This document shows positions 23,006-33,629 of a stretch of DNA of 64,000 nucleotides, in pieces. Position numbers and translations under genes: made by a program. Positions within the stretch are counted from its first letter, which is position 1, and the number at the start of each line of letters is the position of its first letter. This DNA comes from Hofstenia miamia. Taxonomy: Eukaryota; Xenacoelomorpha; Acoela. The stretch lies in the NCBI GenBank assembly GCA_004352715.1, contig SCFE01000027.1, positions 787,112-851,111 on the forward strand. The letters run 5' to 3'. Below the pieces are notes generated by a model that saw nothing but the letters and a program-made list of their open reading frames with translations, made no database searches and was not told the origin of the DNA.

Positions 23006-23403
23006 ACCTTAACCAGGCCAGTAGGACGTGGGTGGGCTAGGAGGGGCCGAACCCCCACTGCAATGTCAGGAAACCCCTCATAGACAACAAAGCTAAAAGC
23101 AAAATCAGCATGCAAAAATAAAATTTGTTTTTTCAATTGTTATAACATAGCTCCTAATAATGCAATTCTAAGGTCTATTTTGTCTATATTTTCACCCCGC
23201 CTTTGGTCACTTACTTGATCATTATACTAGATGACCTCACAAGTCAGAAAATCCGCGTGCGCCCAGGGATGCAACAAAAATAAAATGGTGTACAGACTTG
23301 TTAAAATTTTAGATTATATTATAAAAAAAGTCAAAGTTCCCACCCTCCTAAATGCGCATCGACCCCCTTAGGTAATTATGCTGGCTACGGGCCAGACCTT
23401 AAC
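23006..23403. mobile_element. hAT MITE with perfect 8-bp target duplication
   Basis: ACCTTAAC occurs at 23006-23013 and again at 23396-23403. Between them lies a 382-bp element beginning CAGGCCAGTAG and, on the reverse strand, CTGGCCCGTAG: nine matches in eleven. Perfect 8-bp duplications with short ends are diagnostic of hAT-type insertion, and the intact duplication suggests this copy is fairly recent. Its right half (about 23190-23280) resembles the hAT MITE at 45134-45355: both have TTCACCCCGC, a TTTTGG/CTTTGG step, GTCAGAAAATCC and GCGTGCGCCC/GCGTACGCCC. It may be a composite of two MITEs. Confidence 0.85.
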
Positions 23404-23409
23404 CCTAAG

Positions 23410-25020
23410 CCCAACCTTAACTATTCAAACTTAGTTGTTTTATGAAGTTTTTAAGTGAAATAACAATTTCAAAAATTTACTAAAATCTTAGGATTTCACG
23501 AAATTTGTAGTTTAGAATATTTCATGTCATTATCTTCATCATTGTGTTCTATTCTAAAGTCATGTAGATCACATGGACTCATATTGTGAATTTTTATATT
23601 TAAGTTTAGTCGAAACTAGACCCTCTGAAGAGGAGAAATACGCGATGTTGAATATTCTTGTTAGAAAGTAGTCCTGAAATGTTTGAGTGACTTCGGGGAG
23701 GAATATTTTCGATTCATTTACATAATGGACCAGTGTTTTTCATTACAAGTCTGAAAAAAAGAACAGTTGTTTCGGGATGTCATTGCGGATTATTTTCTGT
23801 CTTTAAGATCTGTTAAGTAGTCGATATCTTCGAACCGTTATGTGACCGCTCTATTTTAATATAATGAACAGAACTTTGTTTGACAGATTCGGCATTGCTA
23901 CTAACATTTGAACAAATACAAATGAACGAATAATTTCATTCAATAAAAAATAGGATTTGAAAAATAGTAAGACTGCATGCTTTTTAATTTATTTTAAAAA
24001 ATATTTCTACAATACCCCTAAGAAGATTTGCAACCGCAAAACTATAAATTAATGTACTTGGTATCCAGATTTGGTTGCAAGGTTAACATCATGCTTGCAC
24101 ATAACTTGAAGTGAAGCACACCACGCTATTGTTACAGATATTTCAGTGTTTCGCCTCATTATAAAACACAAGTTCTATTTTAAAAATATTAAGCTACAAT
24201 ATAATTGTAATAATTTTTAAGAATAAAAAATGCTAGCAAAGTCAAAATCTTAAATTAAACTTCTATTTGCACATCTACATTGTATAAAATTTATTAGTGA
24301 GACGCATTTTTCAATAAAAAAATTTCTATTTGGATTTAGACCAGAACATCAATGTGTCATATTAACTTAAATTAACATAATATTAACGTATTTCAGAAAC
24401 AATTGAAACGATTATTGCCCAATTCAATGCTTACGTATTAATGAGCATCGTTTATAAAGTTCAGCCCATTTATTTATAATTTGTTCTTGCAAATGTTAGA
24501 TACATGGGATCCGTTAACCGAGTTGACTCAGAAATCTTAAGAGAAAGATTGACCTCGTTATCCGGCTGATTCGTCAACAAGCCCCTGGCATGGCAAGGAC
24601 TATGTCCTTAAGCAGATATGGCATAAACTATTTGGAGGCAAGTTCCATTATCAAGTTACATCAATGATGACATTGCAGTGCTAAATTTTTTCAAAATAAC
24701 AAAGTGGTATGAGAAACACGTTTTACAGAAATGCAGGCAGAATGACAACCAAAACTGGAAAAAAGTCAAATGCTAGTTTTCCAACAACATCAAACTCTAA
24801 TTAACATCACCCGTTTCAGAGATCCTATTAAGTATGATACATAAATTAGTTAAGGAATATTTTTAATACATCAGTTGATGATCTACGACACCATGTGGAA
24901 AATTATCAAATTGTGTTTCGTTGTTACAAATGAGCACATCTCACTTTTTCCCAAAAATTTATCATTATTTTTTAATTTCAAAGTAAATTACTTAGTAATT
25001 CCAGAAATATATTAAAATTT
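23410..25020. other. AT-rich stretch with a possible reverse transcriptase scrap
   Basis: Near 24325-24365 the + strand reads FLFGFRPEHQCVILT, close to the YGFRP block of LINE reverse transcriptases. No neighbouring block lines up, so this may be a very old fragment or chance. Otherwise nothing is seen. Confidence 0.3.
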
Positions 25021-25035
25021 GTTTTCCAATTTGAA

Positions 25036-25037
<2 letters not shown>

Positions 25038-25084
<47 letters not shown>

Positions 25085-25165
25085 TCCATTTTTAATGTAA
25101 ATTCAATTGATGTATTGGGAACAATATATATACTTATTCTTTCTCTACTCAGTAACTTGGTACTA

Positions 25166-25197
<32 letters not shown>

Positions 25198-25272
25198 TAT
25201 ATATATATTATATATATATATATATATTATAAGTATGTATATATATACATATACATATATATATATATATAT
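25038..25272. repeat. Large compound (TA)n microsatellite
   Basis: Three (TA)n/(TAA) blocks at about 25038-25082, 25165-25235 and 25238-25272 are separated by short unique sequence. Frames through it on both strands are simple IYIY or YIYI translations of the repeat and are not genes. Confidence 0.9.
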
Positions 25273-25279
25273 GTGGGCA

Positions 25280-26800
25280 AATGCCGAAAACCACATAATA
25301 TATTTTCATCAAATGAAAAAGAAAAATATAAAAATTCTTATATTACCCTCCATAAAGAAATATTTAATTCGTATCATTCTTAAAGCCAAATCCACATTAC
25401 ATGACCTTCTTTTATGATATCTATGGATTTATCAAATTTAGCTGCACACATTTAAAATATATTTATTTGTTTTCAGGAGCTTTCATGCTAAAATGATCTT
25501 TCTTATGGCTACGTAATTAACATCTGATGGGTACCATAAGTGAAGCACTGAAATGACGAGTTTCAGAATATATAATTTGTCAAATTCTGGGACCAGTGGG
25601 AAACATGGGACAGGGCATTGACAGAAGACTGCACTGTGAACAAATCTAATTGCATTTAATTGGCATTGGGACAAATAAATTTCTGGTCACATAAATTCCT
25701 AAATATGATGTGGTAAATTTAAATAAACAAAGGTAAACAACTTTCTCTACTGTTCCCCCTACCCATGAAAATTGTTCAAAATGTTATGGCTTGAATTTCA
25801 ATCGTATGTGCTTTGTCCTTAAAAGTTCATGTTATTAAGAATTCTACTTATTCTGATGATCAAATTGTACTCCCTTGGAGGAATGATGACAACAGAAAAT
25901 ACCAATGAAAATCTTCTATTGCGAGGCAGTTGCAACCACAATTTTTTAATGTGAAGTATTGTAGTTCATTTCTATATAGATGAATATTACAAAAAAAGTG
26001 TGGAGCATAAATTAGTTTGCAACCTTTTTAAGAAAATAATTCATATGGGTTGATTCACCTTCAAACCAACTTAAATATTGAGTGGCATAAGCATCAATAA
26101 CTGTTTTTCAGAGAATTTAAATACATGAATATGCAGAATAACGAAAATAATAAATGATATTAGTCAATATTTGAAGTAAGACAGGAAAATATGGCATCTA
26201 AAACAATAAATTCCATTTTCAAATTTGAAAAATGTAGACGTATATAACATTTCATTTCCTATTATTAATTGAGAATTATATTGTTCCTTTGAAGTGACCT
26301 GCTCTACTCAAAATGTTTTTGCAAAATATAATTTAATATGCAAAGTTGAGGTTATGAAGGATACTTCACTGTCTCATGTTTCCAAAGGAATATAAAATTT
26401 TATACTTATATATGAAATTTCACCTGATTTATAATTGCTAAATGAAGCAATTTAATCATGCAACTGTGAAATGCTACACTTTGCATTAAAACGGTTCGTA
26501 TATAATCTGATATTTTCATTCACGAACACTTTAATTACTTTACATTATATTAAAGTTATAAATTTTGCAATGCTCTCAACGCCTTTTCAAATGCGGAGCA
26601 AAAAATCTATCCTAAATTTTGTATGAAATAAAAAATATTTCACAAGCACACGACTTCTACTAATCTGCAATGTAAATTGTTCTGATCCGTTTCAAAAAAG
26701 TAGTTAATTTTTTGCGTCCTAAGCTCTATATTATCTGCACATCTCGTTTCAAACTTAAAATGGAACATAATTAAATTTTTAAAACAAATGGAACCTTAAG
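25280..26800. other. AT-rich stretch without a recognisable gene
   Basis: No motif-bearing frame, repeat end or RNA gene was recognised. Confidence 0.6.
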
Positions 26801-26802
26801 CG

Positions 26803-26834
<32 letters not shown>
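26803..26834. repeat. (TA)n at the left edge of the Tc1-like copy
   Basis: A TA run ends in a single N at 26835, after which the transposon starts already inside its terminal region. About 60 bp present at this end of the other copy (58858-58917) is missing, so the end was lost at the gap. Confidence 0.8.
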
Positions 26835-26972
26835 NAACTTTGTAAAATTCCGGGAATTCCCAATTTTTTTTAGTATTTGCAACAGATTCATTTAGCCAAT
26901 CAAATTAACACAACTTTAGATTTACACACAATACATGTTCACTGAAAAAGCACTATCATTATAGTTTCAAAT

Positions 26973-27847
26973 ATGGTCCGTGGTAGTGAAATTTCACCAA
27001 CAAAGCGTGCTTAAATTCATATCTTGTACGAGGAGAGGTACAATTATCGCGCTATAGTTGTTAGAATGGGCGTGTCCGTATCTTCGATATCCAGAAGTGT
27101 TACTCGCTATCAGCAACTGCAAAATGTTTCCTCTCGCAAGCGGTCTGGAAGACCAAAAATGTCAACCCCTCAGACTGACCGTCTCATTCACCATTACGTC
27201 GTCAATCAACCATTCTCTTTATCTTCTGAAGTCAAAGCAAATCTTGGTGCGGTAGTGCAGAATGTATCAACAAGCACCATTAGGCGTCGATTGAATACTA
27301 CTTTTGACCTTCCAACGTGTAAACCGGCAGCCAAACCCCGATTGTCTTCAAAGAACATTTGAGACCGGTTGCGCTTCTGCAGGCAATACCAACACNACTC
27401 CTGAGATGTGGCATCAAGTAATGCTTAGTGACGAATCCAAGATTTACCAATTACATCATACAGGCCACAGGTTTGACGATCAAGAAACCAAAGATTCAAC
27501 ACTCGTTACACGCAACAAACTTTCCGCTCAGCACCTTCTGCGAATGGGCGTGCTGGTCTGCATTTTGTTCCTCACAACGAGACAGCCAAGGCCTACCTCA
27601 AAATAATTCAGGAGAAAGTTCCATGTTTATGCAGCTTCGCGGAACATCTATACTACAAAAAGATGGTGCTGCTTGCGACAGCGACAAAGTTGTGAAACAG
27701 TGGATTGCATCACAAGACTTTCGGCTGCTTGAGAACTGGCCGGGAAATTCCCCAGACCTCAACGTCATAAAAAAGCTGGCGTCACATCAAAAACTGTCTG
27801 AGGAAGCGCCAATGCACATCACTCGTCGAACTAAAGGAGCAAATTAA
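26973..27847 (+). pseudogene. Tc1-like transposase, broken (copy A)
   Basis: Cut-and-paste DDE transposase. ATG at 26973 starts MVRGSEISPTKRA, then an in-frame TAA at 27012, then the N-terminal helix-turn-helix region (ILYEERYNYRAIVVRMGVSV, SSISRSVTRYQQL) and a basic linker with GRPK. The catalytic region follows: LSDESKI with the first Asp, a KDGAACDS block with the second Asp where the other copy has QDGAHCHSA, and WPGNSPDLNVIKK, in which the third acidic residue is Lys instead of Glu. There is also a TGA at 27361, a deletion that removes the VMIWG segment and more than one frameshift. Clearly inactive. The TAA at 27012 is also present in copy B. Confidence 0.88.
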
Positions 27848-28089
27848 AGTGGTATGGTGTACATAGATTTCTGATGATTATTGTATAAAGCTGGTCGAGT
27901 CAATGTCAAATCGTATTGCTGCGTNNNNNNNNNNNNNNNNNNNNNCATCACATCAAAAACTGTCTGAGGAAGCGCCAATGCACATCACTCGTCGAACTAA
28001 AGGAGCAAATTAAAGTGGTATGGTGTACATAGATTTCTGATGATTATTGTATAAAGCTGGTCGAGTCAATGTCAAATCGTATTGCTGCG
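27783..28089. repeat. Gap-flanking duplication inside Tc1 copy A
   Basis: The roughly 142 bases before the 21-N gap (27783-27924) recur directly after it (27948-28089), starting TCACATCAAAAACTGTCTG and ending TATTGCTGCGT. Copy B has the region once. This is an unmerged contig overlap, not biology. Confidence 0.9.
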
Positions 28090-28270
28090 TGTTTGGCAAA
28101 TAATGGCGGACATACAAAATATTAGTGAGTTTTTCTGAATTAACCATTTAGTTTTTACACGATGTTGTTTCTACATTGTATTATTATATTGTTTCTACAT
28201 TGCGTTTTTTAGTGTAAAACACAAAAATGTCTAAATTTGGAAAGTGTTCCCAAACTTTTGGCTAGTACTA

Positions 28271-28273
28271 TGT

Positions 28274-28302
<29 letters not shown>
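28271..28302. repeat. (TA)n at the right edge of Tc1 copy A
   Basis: A TA run with one TG interruption directly abuts the transposon's right end. Confidence 0.85.
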
Positions 28303-28305
<3 letters not shown>

Positions 28306-28445
28306 TCGCAGTCACTGGATTAGTATTAATTCAGCATTCATATAATTATATGTACAAAACATATTGAACAAATAAAATTATATACATAAATGAGTAAAAT
28401 GCATAGAACTACTAAAAACTTACTCAAGCAGCAAAGATTCAAGGA

Positions 28446-28552
28446 AAACTGATGGCCCATTATTGTTTCCATTGTTGGCCATTATTGGCGTTCGGCCCTG
28501 AGCCATTAATGACCCAATGATTAATCCAACAATGAGCCAATAATGAAGACTT
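28446..28552. repeat. TTATTGGCC/GGCCAATAA motif patch
   Basis: GATGGCCCATTATTG, GTTGGCCATTATTGGC, GAGCCATTAATGACCC and ATGAGCCAATAATGAAG form a patch with the motif in both orientations. It looks like another reiterated-motif hAT-like remnant. A weaker relative (TGCCATTAATGGC, GGGCCATTTATGGC) lies at about 60590-60635. Confidence 0.35.
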
Positions 28553-28707
28553 TTTAAGCTATTCTTTTTAAATTATTAATATGATACAAAATACAATACT
28601 AAAAATTTTTGTGAATAACATTCTATAAAATATAAAACAAACATATTGTTGACTGAATTAGTGTTAGCATATTAGCATAATTCAAGTAAAATCTATAGTT
28701 CGAGGCG

Positions 28708-29240
28708 TAATCAACAACTGTTTGCAAGCACTGACAGAGAATTATGTACAAAAACTGCATATTTGAATTAACAAGCGGGTAATACCATTGATCCGCTGAG
28801 AGAGAGATTACGCCTAAGCTTTGAGCACATGAATAGTCACTTAAACAATGGTAATTCAAAAGAGTTTGTCTTAAACACAATTTTGTTCTTACTGGCGCCA
28901 AGTCTAACAGCCATTGTATTAAAGTACATGTAAATGAATAGTAAGAGAATGAATGCCTTCAAAATTGATCATGGAAGAACTGAGCGTAGATCGCAAAGCA
29001 GAGCGCACTTGTCAAATCTACCCCTTCCTTGATAGAAAAACAAATTTAGCTTTTCGTGTTGAGTTTGGTAATCATTTGAGAGAAAAATATAGCAGAAACA
29101 ATTTTGACTAAACCAAAAGTTTTGTTGCTGATGTGTACAAATTTTCCTGAATTTAGCAATTATTAAATATTAGTAAGCAAAAGGGGAAGTTTCGAATAAA
29201 TTTTCGTAATGGCTGACTGATTCATAGAACCGCTGCTACA
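28708..29240 (-). repeat. 3' LTR
   Basis: Shares long blocks with 33106-33623: TCAACAACTGTTTGCAAGCA, AGCACATGAATAGTCACTTA, AAACAATGGTAATT, GAAAAACAAATTTAGCTT, CTAAACCAAAAGTTTT and GTAATGGCTGACTGATTC. Indels and substitutions separate the copies. On the element strand it starts TGTAGCAGCGG. The end near 28708 is uncertain, because sequence just beyond it (about 28681-28710) resembles part of the gag region at 31971-32000. The minus-strand frame 28623-28901 runs through this LTR and is not a gene. Confidence 0.75.
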
Positions 29241-29325
29241 TGCCTGCCCAAAACATTACTAAAGTTTTTGCAAACCAAACAGGTGAGAACTGAAAGAAAC
29301 AACTAAAAGTTTACAAAAGTTTATT

Positions 29326-30300
29326 TTAGATGTCCATGGAGAGGTGTGTTGGATATAGAGGGTTGTACGTATTATCTAGTATCTGCAAAATTCGAGTGTC
29401 CTTCCAGTTGGCTTTGGTGAGGTCTTCATTATGAGTTAACTGAGCAAAGGTTTTGATTTCTGTTGTTGGGGTGATTCCTATCAGATTTTTATCATTGAGT
29501 ATGTGTTGTTTCATAAGCATATCTTGTTCTTCACTCTTCGTCCACATGTGTGTGGTGATAGCTTCCATTTTCATAATTTTCTCACTTACAATTTCATCTA
29601 TAACAGATTGTAGGCGTGGTGAGAGTTGTAGTGTGGTTTCATTTAATAGATCTTCTTCTTCCTGAGGTTATGAGGGAGTTTTTACTGCTAAGTTGATACT
29701 CTTGTAAGGTAAGTATCTTCTGGTCAAATCAGTAGTTTCTGTAGTAATACTAATAAGACTGAATAAGTATTTCAGATAGTGACTGGAAAAGTATGAGTAA
29801 AGAGATATGTTCTTCTCCATGATATTATGATTTCTGTAGTTTTCAAGGTAATTTTGTGTAGAGTGGGGGAGACGCTCCTGTAGCATTTCTGTTGTGAGCA
29901 GTGAGTTGGTGTCCGTGTACACTTTGTAGTGAGTCTCTCATGTTGTGCCCAACATGTACTTTTTAATGTGGTGATGAAAAATATTGATTTCTTTTTTTGT
30001 GTTGTCATAGCTTGTTTTGAATGATGATCAGCACAAAGCGACCAAAAGGGTTCTCATAGTTTATCAGTTTAGTAAGGTATTTCTCAAATCTGTAGATATT
30101 CCATTTCTAATCCTTTAGTGGTGATGCAGTGATTAGCATTTCCAAAGTAGGCAATTTTTCAGCTTTCTGGGAAGTGTTGATACCACAATTTTGAAAAACA
30201 ATCTTTTGTGATTTTCATGTGTATTTTTCTAGCAATGGGAACCTGTAGAGAGGGATTGTATGTCAATAGGATACTAAGTAGCCATAATGCCAGTGTATGG
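29326..30300 (-). pseudogene. Unidentified ORF region 3' of RNase H, possibly env-like
   Basis: On the element strand a hydrophobic stretch (ILHTLALWLLSILLTYNPSL, near 30320-30260) is followed in several frames by IAYFGNANHCITT, then YTDTNSLLTTEMLQERLP, and, after one stop, an acidic/helical C-terminal part ending PLYPTHLSMDI at 29326. Integrase should lie here in a simple Gypsy element, but its zinc-binding and catalytic residues are not recognisable. Position plus a hydrophobic leader would fit an envelope-like third ORF, as known in some Gypsy elements. This is a weak inference. The region has stops and frameshifts and is not functional. Confidence 0.3.
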
Positions 30301-30396
30301 AGTATATCCAGTATTTGCATTTCTTTGAATATGTCCTTTCAAAAATAAGTTTTGTGCTTGAAATGTGAGGCAGTTATAATTTTGTTGAGTAAGCAT

Positions 30397-31150
30397 TTAC
30401 TGTAGTGTGGTAGTTGCAATGTGTACATTGGGCTTGCTGTTCTTATCTGCATTGATATTGGTGAGATCATTAAATTGATTTTGTTGTATAAACCTGAATT
30501 GTATCTTTTTGTCCTGTTCAGGTTTTTTCATTTTGCATTGATATTGGGGAAACTTGGTCCAAAGATCAGCACTGTTGTGAAGTATTTTCTTTCTGTGAGT
30601 GATGGTAAATGAGAAATCACTCAAGTATTCAATCCATCTCATGATCATAGTTCATTATTCTCCATAGTATTTCTTGAGCCAGTAGAGGCTGTTATTATCT
30701 GTGTGAACTATGAAGTTTTTCTCTCCAATTAGAAAGTGACAAAAAGTTTTCAGTGATTCCACTAATGCAAACATTTCTAATTTGATCACACCATAATTTT
30801 GTTCACTTGCTCTTTGTTTCTGTGAAAAATAATGAATTGGTTTTTCTTTGCCTTCTTGGATTTTGCTAAGCATAGCTCTGATTGCCACTGTACTGGTGTC
30901 TGTGTCTAGGATGAAGATGTCAGTAGCTGTCAGACTATTTAGAGTTGGCATTTTTTTCTTTAAGGTTTTGAGGTCATCAAGCTCTTAATGTTGTTGCCAG
31001 CTCCAGTTGAAATCAGATTTTCCTTTTAGAAAGTTTGACATTTTGTGTGTTATTTCAGCAAGGTTCAGAATGAACATATGGTCATAATTGATAAATCCAA
31101 GAATTCTCTGTAAGTCCTTTTTGTTTCACTTCAGTTAATTCTCAGTAAAT
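30397..31150 (-). pseudogene. Gypsy reverse transcriptase C-terminus and RNase H
   Basis: Reading on the minus strand: FLGFINYDHMFILNLAEITH (thumb/connection, about 31115-31055), then IFILDTDTSTVAIRAMLSKI, PIHYFSQKQRASEQNYGVIK, FIVHTDNNSLYWLKKYYGE, and after a stop MIMRWIEYLSDFSFTITHRK and NSADLWTK. These match the RT-RNase H junction of Ty3/Gypsy elements, including the first RNase H Asp (LDTDTS) and the later HTDN. The frame is largely intact from 30951 to 30655 and again from 30648 to 30397, with one stop between. The polymerase active site is not present upstream, so this part alone could not function. Confidence 0.88.
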
Positions 31151-31787
31151 CCATTTTACACTTTTTATCTTGACTTTATATTTTATTAAAAAGTATGTGT
31201 TTCTAAATTCCTCTGTGTATTTAAGCAACACCCAGACAGGGGACAGCTTGGCTGGCATGTCACTAACTTAGGTTATTTATATGGTTAGGGTTTTTGTTGT
31301 ACTGCATTTCACTCATAAATAATATTAGATTTCATTGCCATCACCAAAATTGCACAAGATGAGAAACACACTGAGTGTAGGTTTTTTACTTAGCACATAT
31401 TCTTCACTCAGAGCACCCAAGAGTTAGGGCTTCTTTATTCTTTATCCTAAATAGAGCTCCAGTCTTATACACCTCTTTCCTAAGGTTATCTGTATCAGGT
31501 TGGCCACTCTTCCCTAACATGATCTCCATGTTTACTTTTAACTTTTATTAGCATAGGTTATTATAACAGGAGTTAATTGTTTTTGTAGCACCAGTAAATC
31601 AATGCTTCATCTCAAAACCCGCAATAGATAGATTAGTAGGATTGCTTGCTGATTTCATACCAATATAAATAAACCAGTAAGTTACAGATTAGTCACGTTG
31701 GTTCTTCAATAAAGAAATAGAGTTTGAAAAAGAGAAAACTAGTTTCAGTTTCAAGTCCTTTAAACATTCTTGGATCAACATGTAGCA
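31151..31787 (-). other. Decayed internal region of the Gypsy element
   Basis: Should hold protease and the reverse transcriptase palm, but only a possible connection (SVKWIY next to ELTEVKQK, near 31170-31130) can be read, with many stops elsewhere. Deletion and decay have removed the diagnostic motifs. Confidence 0.35.
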
Positions 31788-32042
31788 TCAACTGATTATT
31801 GATTCTAGGTCTAAGCTCATGTAGACACTAAGTGCTTTATTTTTTAGAAAGTGTGGTAACTGAGCACATCCATTTTCTTTAGTGCGTCCTTTTTTTGAGA
31901 CATAAATTTCAAAGATTAAAATACATTTGGGGATTGTCTGAGTAGTAGCGCTGATTTTTTTCCATAAAGTATGGAGTAAGTAACATTTATAGTTTGAGGT
32001 GTAATTGCAGCATAATCCATCATATAAGCTGCTGAAAACCAA
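31788..32042 (-). pseudogene. Gag-like remnant of the Gypsy element
   Basis: An 84-codon frame contains TIPKCILIFEIYVSKKGRTK, then CAQLPHFLKNKALSVYMSLD. An IPKF-like start, a Trp/Gly-rich middle and an L-hydrophobic-GKA-h-x-VY-x-xL helix are typical of the capsid part of gag in Gypsy elements. Here the middle is shortened. The DNA at the start of this frame (about 31971-32000) resembles that at 28681-28710 just outside the left LTR core. It lies on the same strand as, and upstream of, the RT-RNase H remnant, which fits gag-pol order. Confidence 0.5.
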
Positions 32043-33105
32043 GATCTAAGAAAAGGAAAGAAAGATGATTAAACTCAATTGAGCAACTTAAGTGATGAAA
32101 TCTGCTAACCAAGATTTATAAATCAAATATAAAAATGTATGAGCAAGTACTTGCTGATAAATTAATTTGACAAAAATCTGAGGGTGAAATCACTTCTTGT
32201 TACTTTTAGTAAACTAGGCTGAAGTGCCTTGGTAATTCAAAATTCAAATCAACAGGTACTTATTTTAAATGAATGTATAAATAGATTAGAAACATTATAG
32301 CAATTGTTGAAATATATTATTGAATCTGGTTTGATTTACTATTACAAATGTCTAGCTAAACACTTCGTGCTGAGTAGTGGTCAGGATATGACGGGAACAA
32401 TTCAAGGTTTTTCACCCCTGATCATGAAATGCATCTAAGTTGGGTGTACATTTAAGAGTTTTTGACATCTCCCGTTTATAGCTGGCTATTGATCGTTTTC
32501 CATTATGTATGTTATAAGAAATTCGGAAACAGCTAGTTAGCCAAACGTAGGATATATCTTAGCCCTTTTTATATCTAAATTGTTGACTATAAACTGACCA
32601 ATAATGAGACCATTTATTATATTAATTATCTTATTTACATGTAGGTTAGGAAGCTGCTATATATTTAATAAATAATTTGAATGCCAATAAATTTTCGGTA
32701 ATGGCAATATATTAAATATGTTAACTTGTTAACGAAACAATTAGTGACAAGTCAGGTTGCACGAAACTTATGTCAATTTATTTATTAGAACTGAAGCACA
32801 ACATCACACGTTACAAAGAGATTTTAAGTCGAGTTGGGTCTGATCATTAGTAATCACCGTCATATGTTAGAGTACACATAATAAGCTTCTTTGAGATGAG
32901 TGTCGGAGATACATCGAAGAAATTGGAATACTGGATCTGTTGCTGACAAGGAGAACAGCGTCGGGTGGATAACGGGTGGTTTAACAGAAGTATTACTAAT
33001 TCACAGAGCATTTGAGAATAAATAGATCCATTCCCGCCGAATTGATGGAGAAACAAAGTATCAGATTTGGATAATTTGACATTGGGCCTGGTAGGAGGTG
33101 CTGTA
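32043..33105. other. Stretch between gag remnant and 5' LTR
   Basis: Longer than a normal leader. The minus frame at 32847-33125 begins inside the LTR end and has no known motif. Sequence around 32340-32600 has slightly raised GC but no recognised terminus. A later insertion that displaced the LTR end is possible. Confidence 0.3.
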
Positions 33106-33623
33106 TAATCAACAACTGTTTGCAAGCACTGACAGAGAATTATGTAAAGAAAACTGCATAATTGAATTTAAAAGTATTATTGATCAGCTGGGAGAGAGAG
33201 GTACACCTAAGCCTTGAGCACATGAATAGTCACTTAAACAATGGTAATTTGAGAGAGTTTAGCTTAAACACAATTTGGTTTTCAACAACGCTGAGTTTAA
33301 CAGCCATTGGATTAAAGTAAACACATCCAGCTCTTCCTCAATAGAAAAACAAATTTAGCTTCTCATGTTGAGATCAGTAATCATTCATGAGAAATATATA
33401 ACACAACCAATTTTGGCTAAACCAAAAGTTTTATTGCTAATGCATAGAATATTTTCCTAAATTTAACAATTATTTAATAATAGTAAACAAATTGTTGGTA
33501 GCAGAACTACCATGAATTTACAATATTCAAAATAAAAATAGATGACGTCATTGTTTCTTCATTGTTGAGGAAGTTTCTTCCAAATTTTTGTAATGGCTGA
33601 CTGATTCCAAAAACCGCTGCTCA
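33106..33623 (-). repeat. 5' LTR
   Basis: Direct repeat of 28708-29240. On the element strand it starts TGAGCAGCGG, close to the TGTAGCAGCGG of the other LTR, and ends near GTTGTTGATTA. It carries a private insertion of about 80 bp (around 33500-33580, containing GATGACGTCATTG). The divergence between the LTRs implies an old insertion. Confidence 0.75.
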
Positions 33624-33629
33624 ATCGCA

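Larger units (their letters stand above)
26836..28270 (+). mobile_element. Tc1-like transposon, copy A
   Basis: This is the same family as the element at 57571-58917, in opposite orientation. The right end reads CCAAACTTTTGGCTAGTACTA, matching the inverted terminus of the other copy. The left terminus is missing at the N. The body carries a broken DDE transposase gene (separate entry). Two gaps fall inside: one N at 27396 and 21 Ns at 27925-27945 flanked by an exact duplication. (TA)n tracts lie at both ends, as expected for an element that inserts into TA. Confidence 0.9.
28708..33623 (-). mobile_element. Decayed Ty3/Gypsy LTR retrotransposon
   Basis: Two diverged direct repeats (28708-29240 and 33106-33623) enclose, on the minus strand, a gag-like remnant (31788-32042), the end of a reverse transcriptase plus RNase H (30397-31150) and a further frame region (29326-30300). 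LTR-gag-RT-RNase H order on one strand identifies a Gypsy-type element. Protease, most of the RT and a recognisable integrase are missing, and stops and shifts are frequent. The right LTR is the 5' one. The stretch 32043-33105 does not fit the expected leader well and may include a later insertion. Target duplications could not be seen. Confidence 0.75.

Noticed and set aside
24325-24900. LINE reverse transcriptase
   Set aside because: Only one GFRP-like block is seen; the neighbouring blocks do not line up.
25012-25417. Long frames on both strands (94-132 codons) rich in Ile and Tyr
   Set aside because: They are translations of (TA)n repeats; the same happens at 43514-43780, 48034-48300 and 50181-50407.
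28623-28901. 92-codon minus-strand ORF as a gene
   Set aside because: It lies in the LTR of the Gypsy element and its partner LTR does not keep it open.
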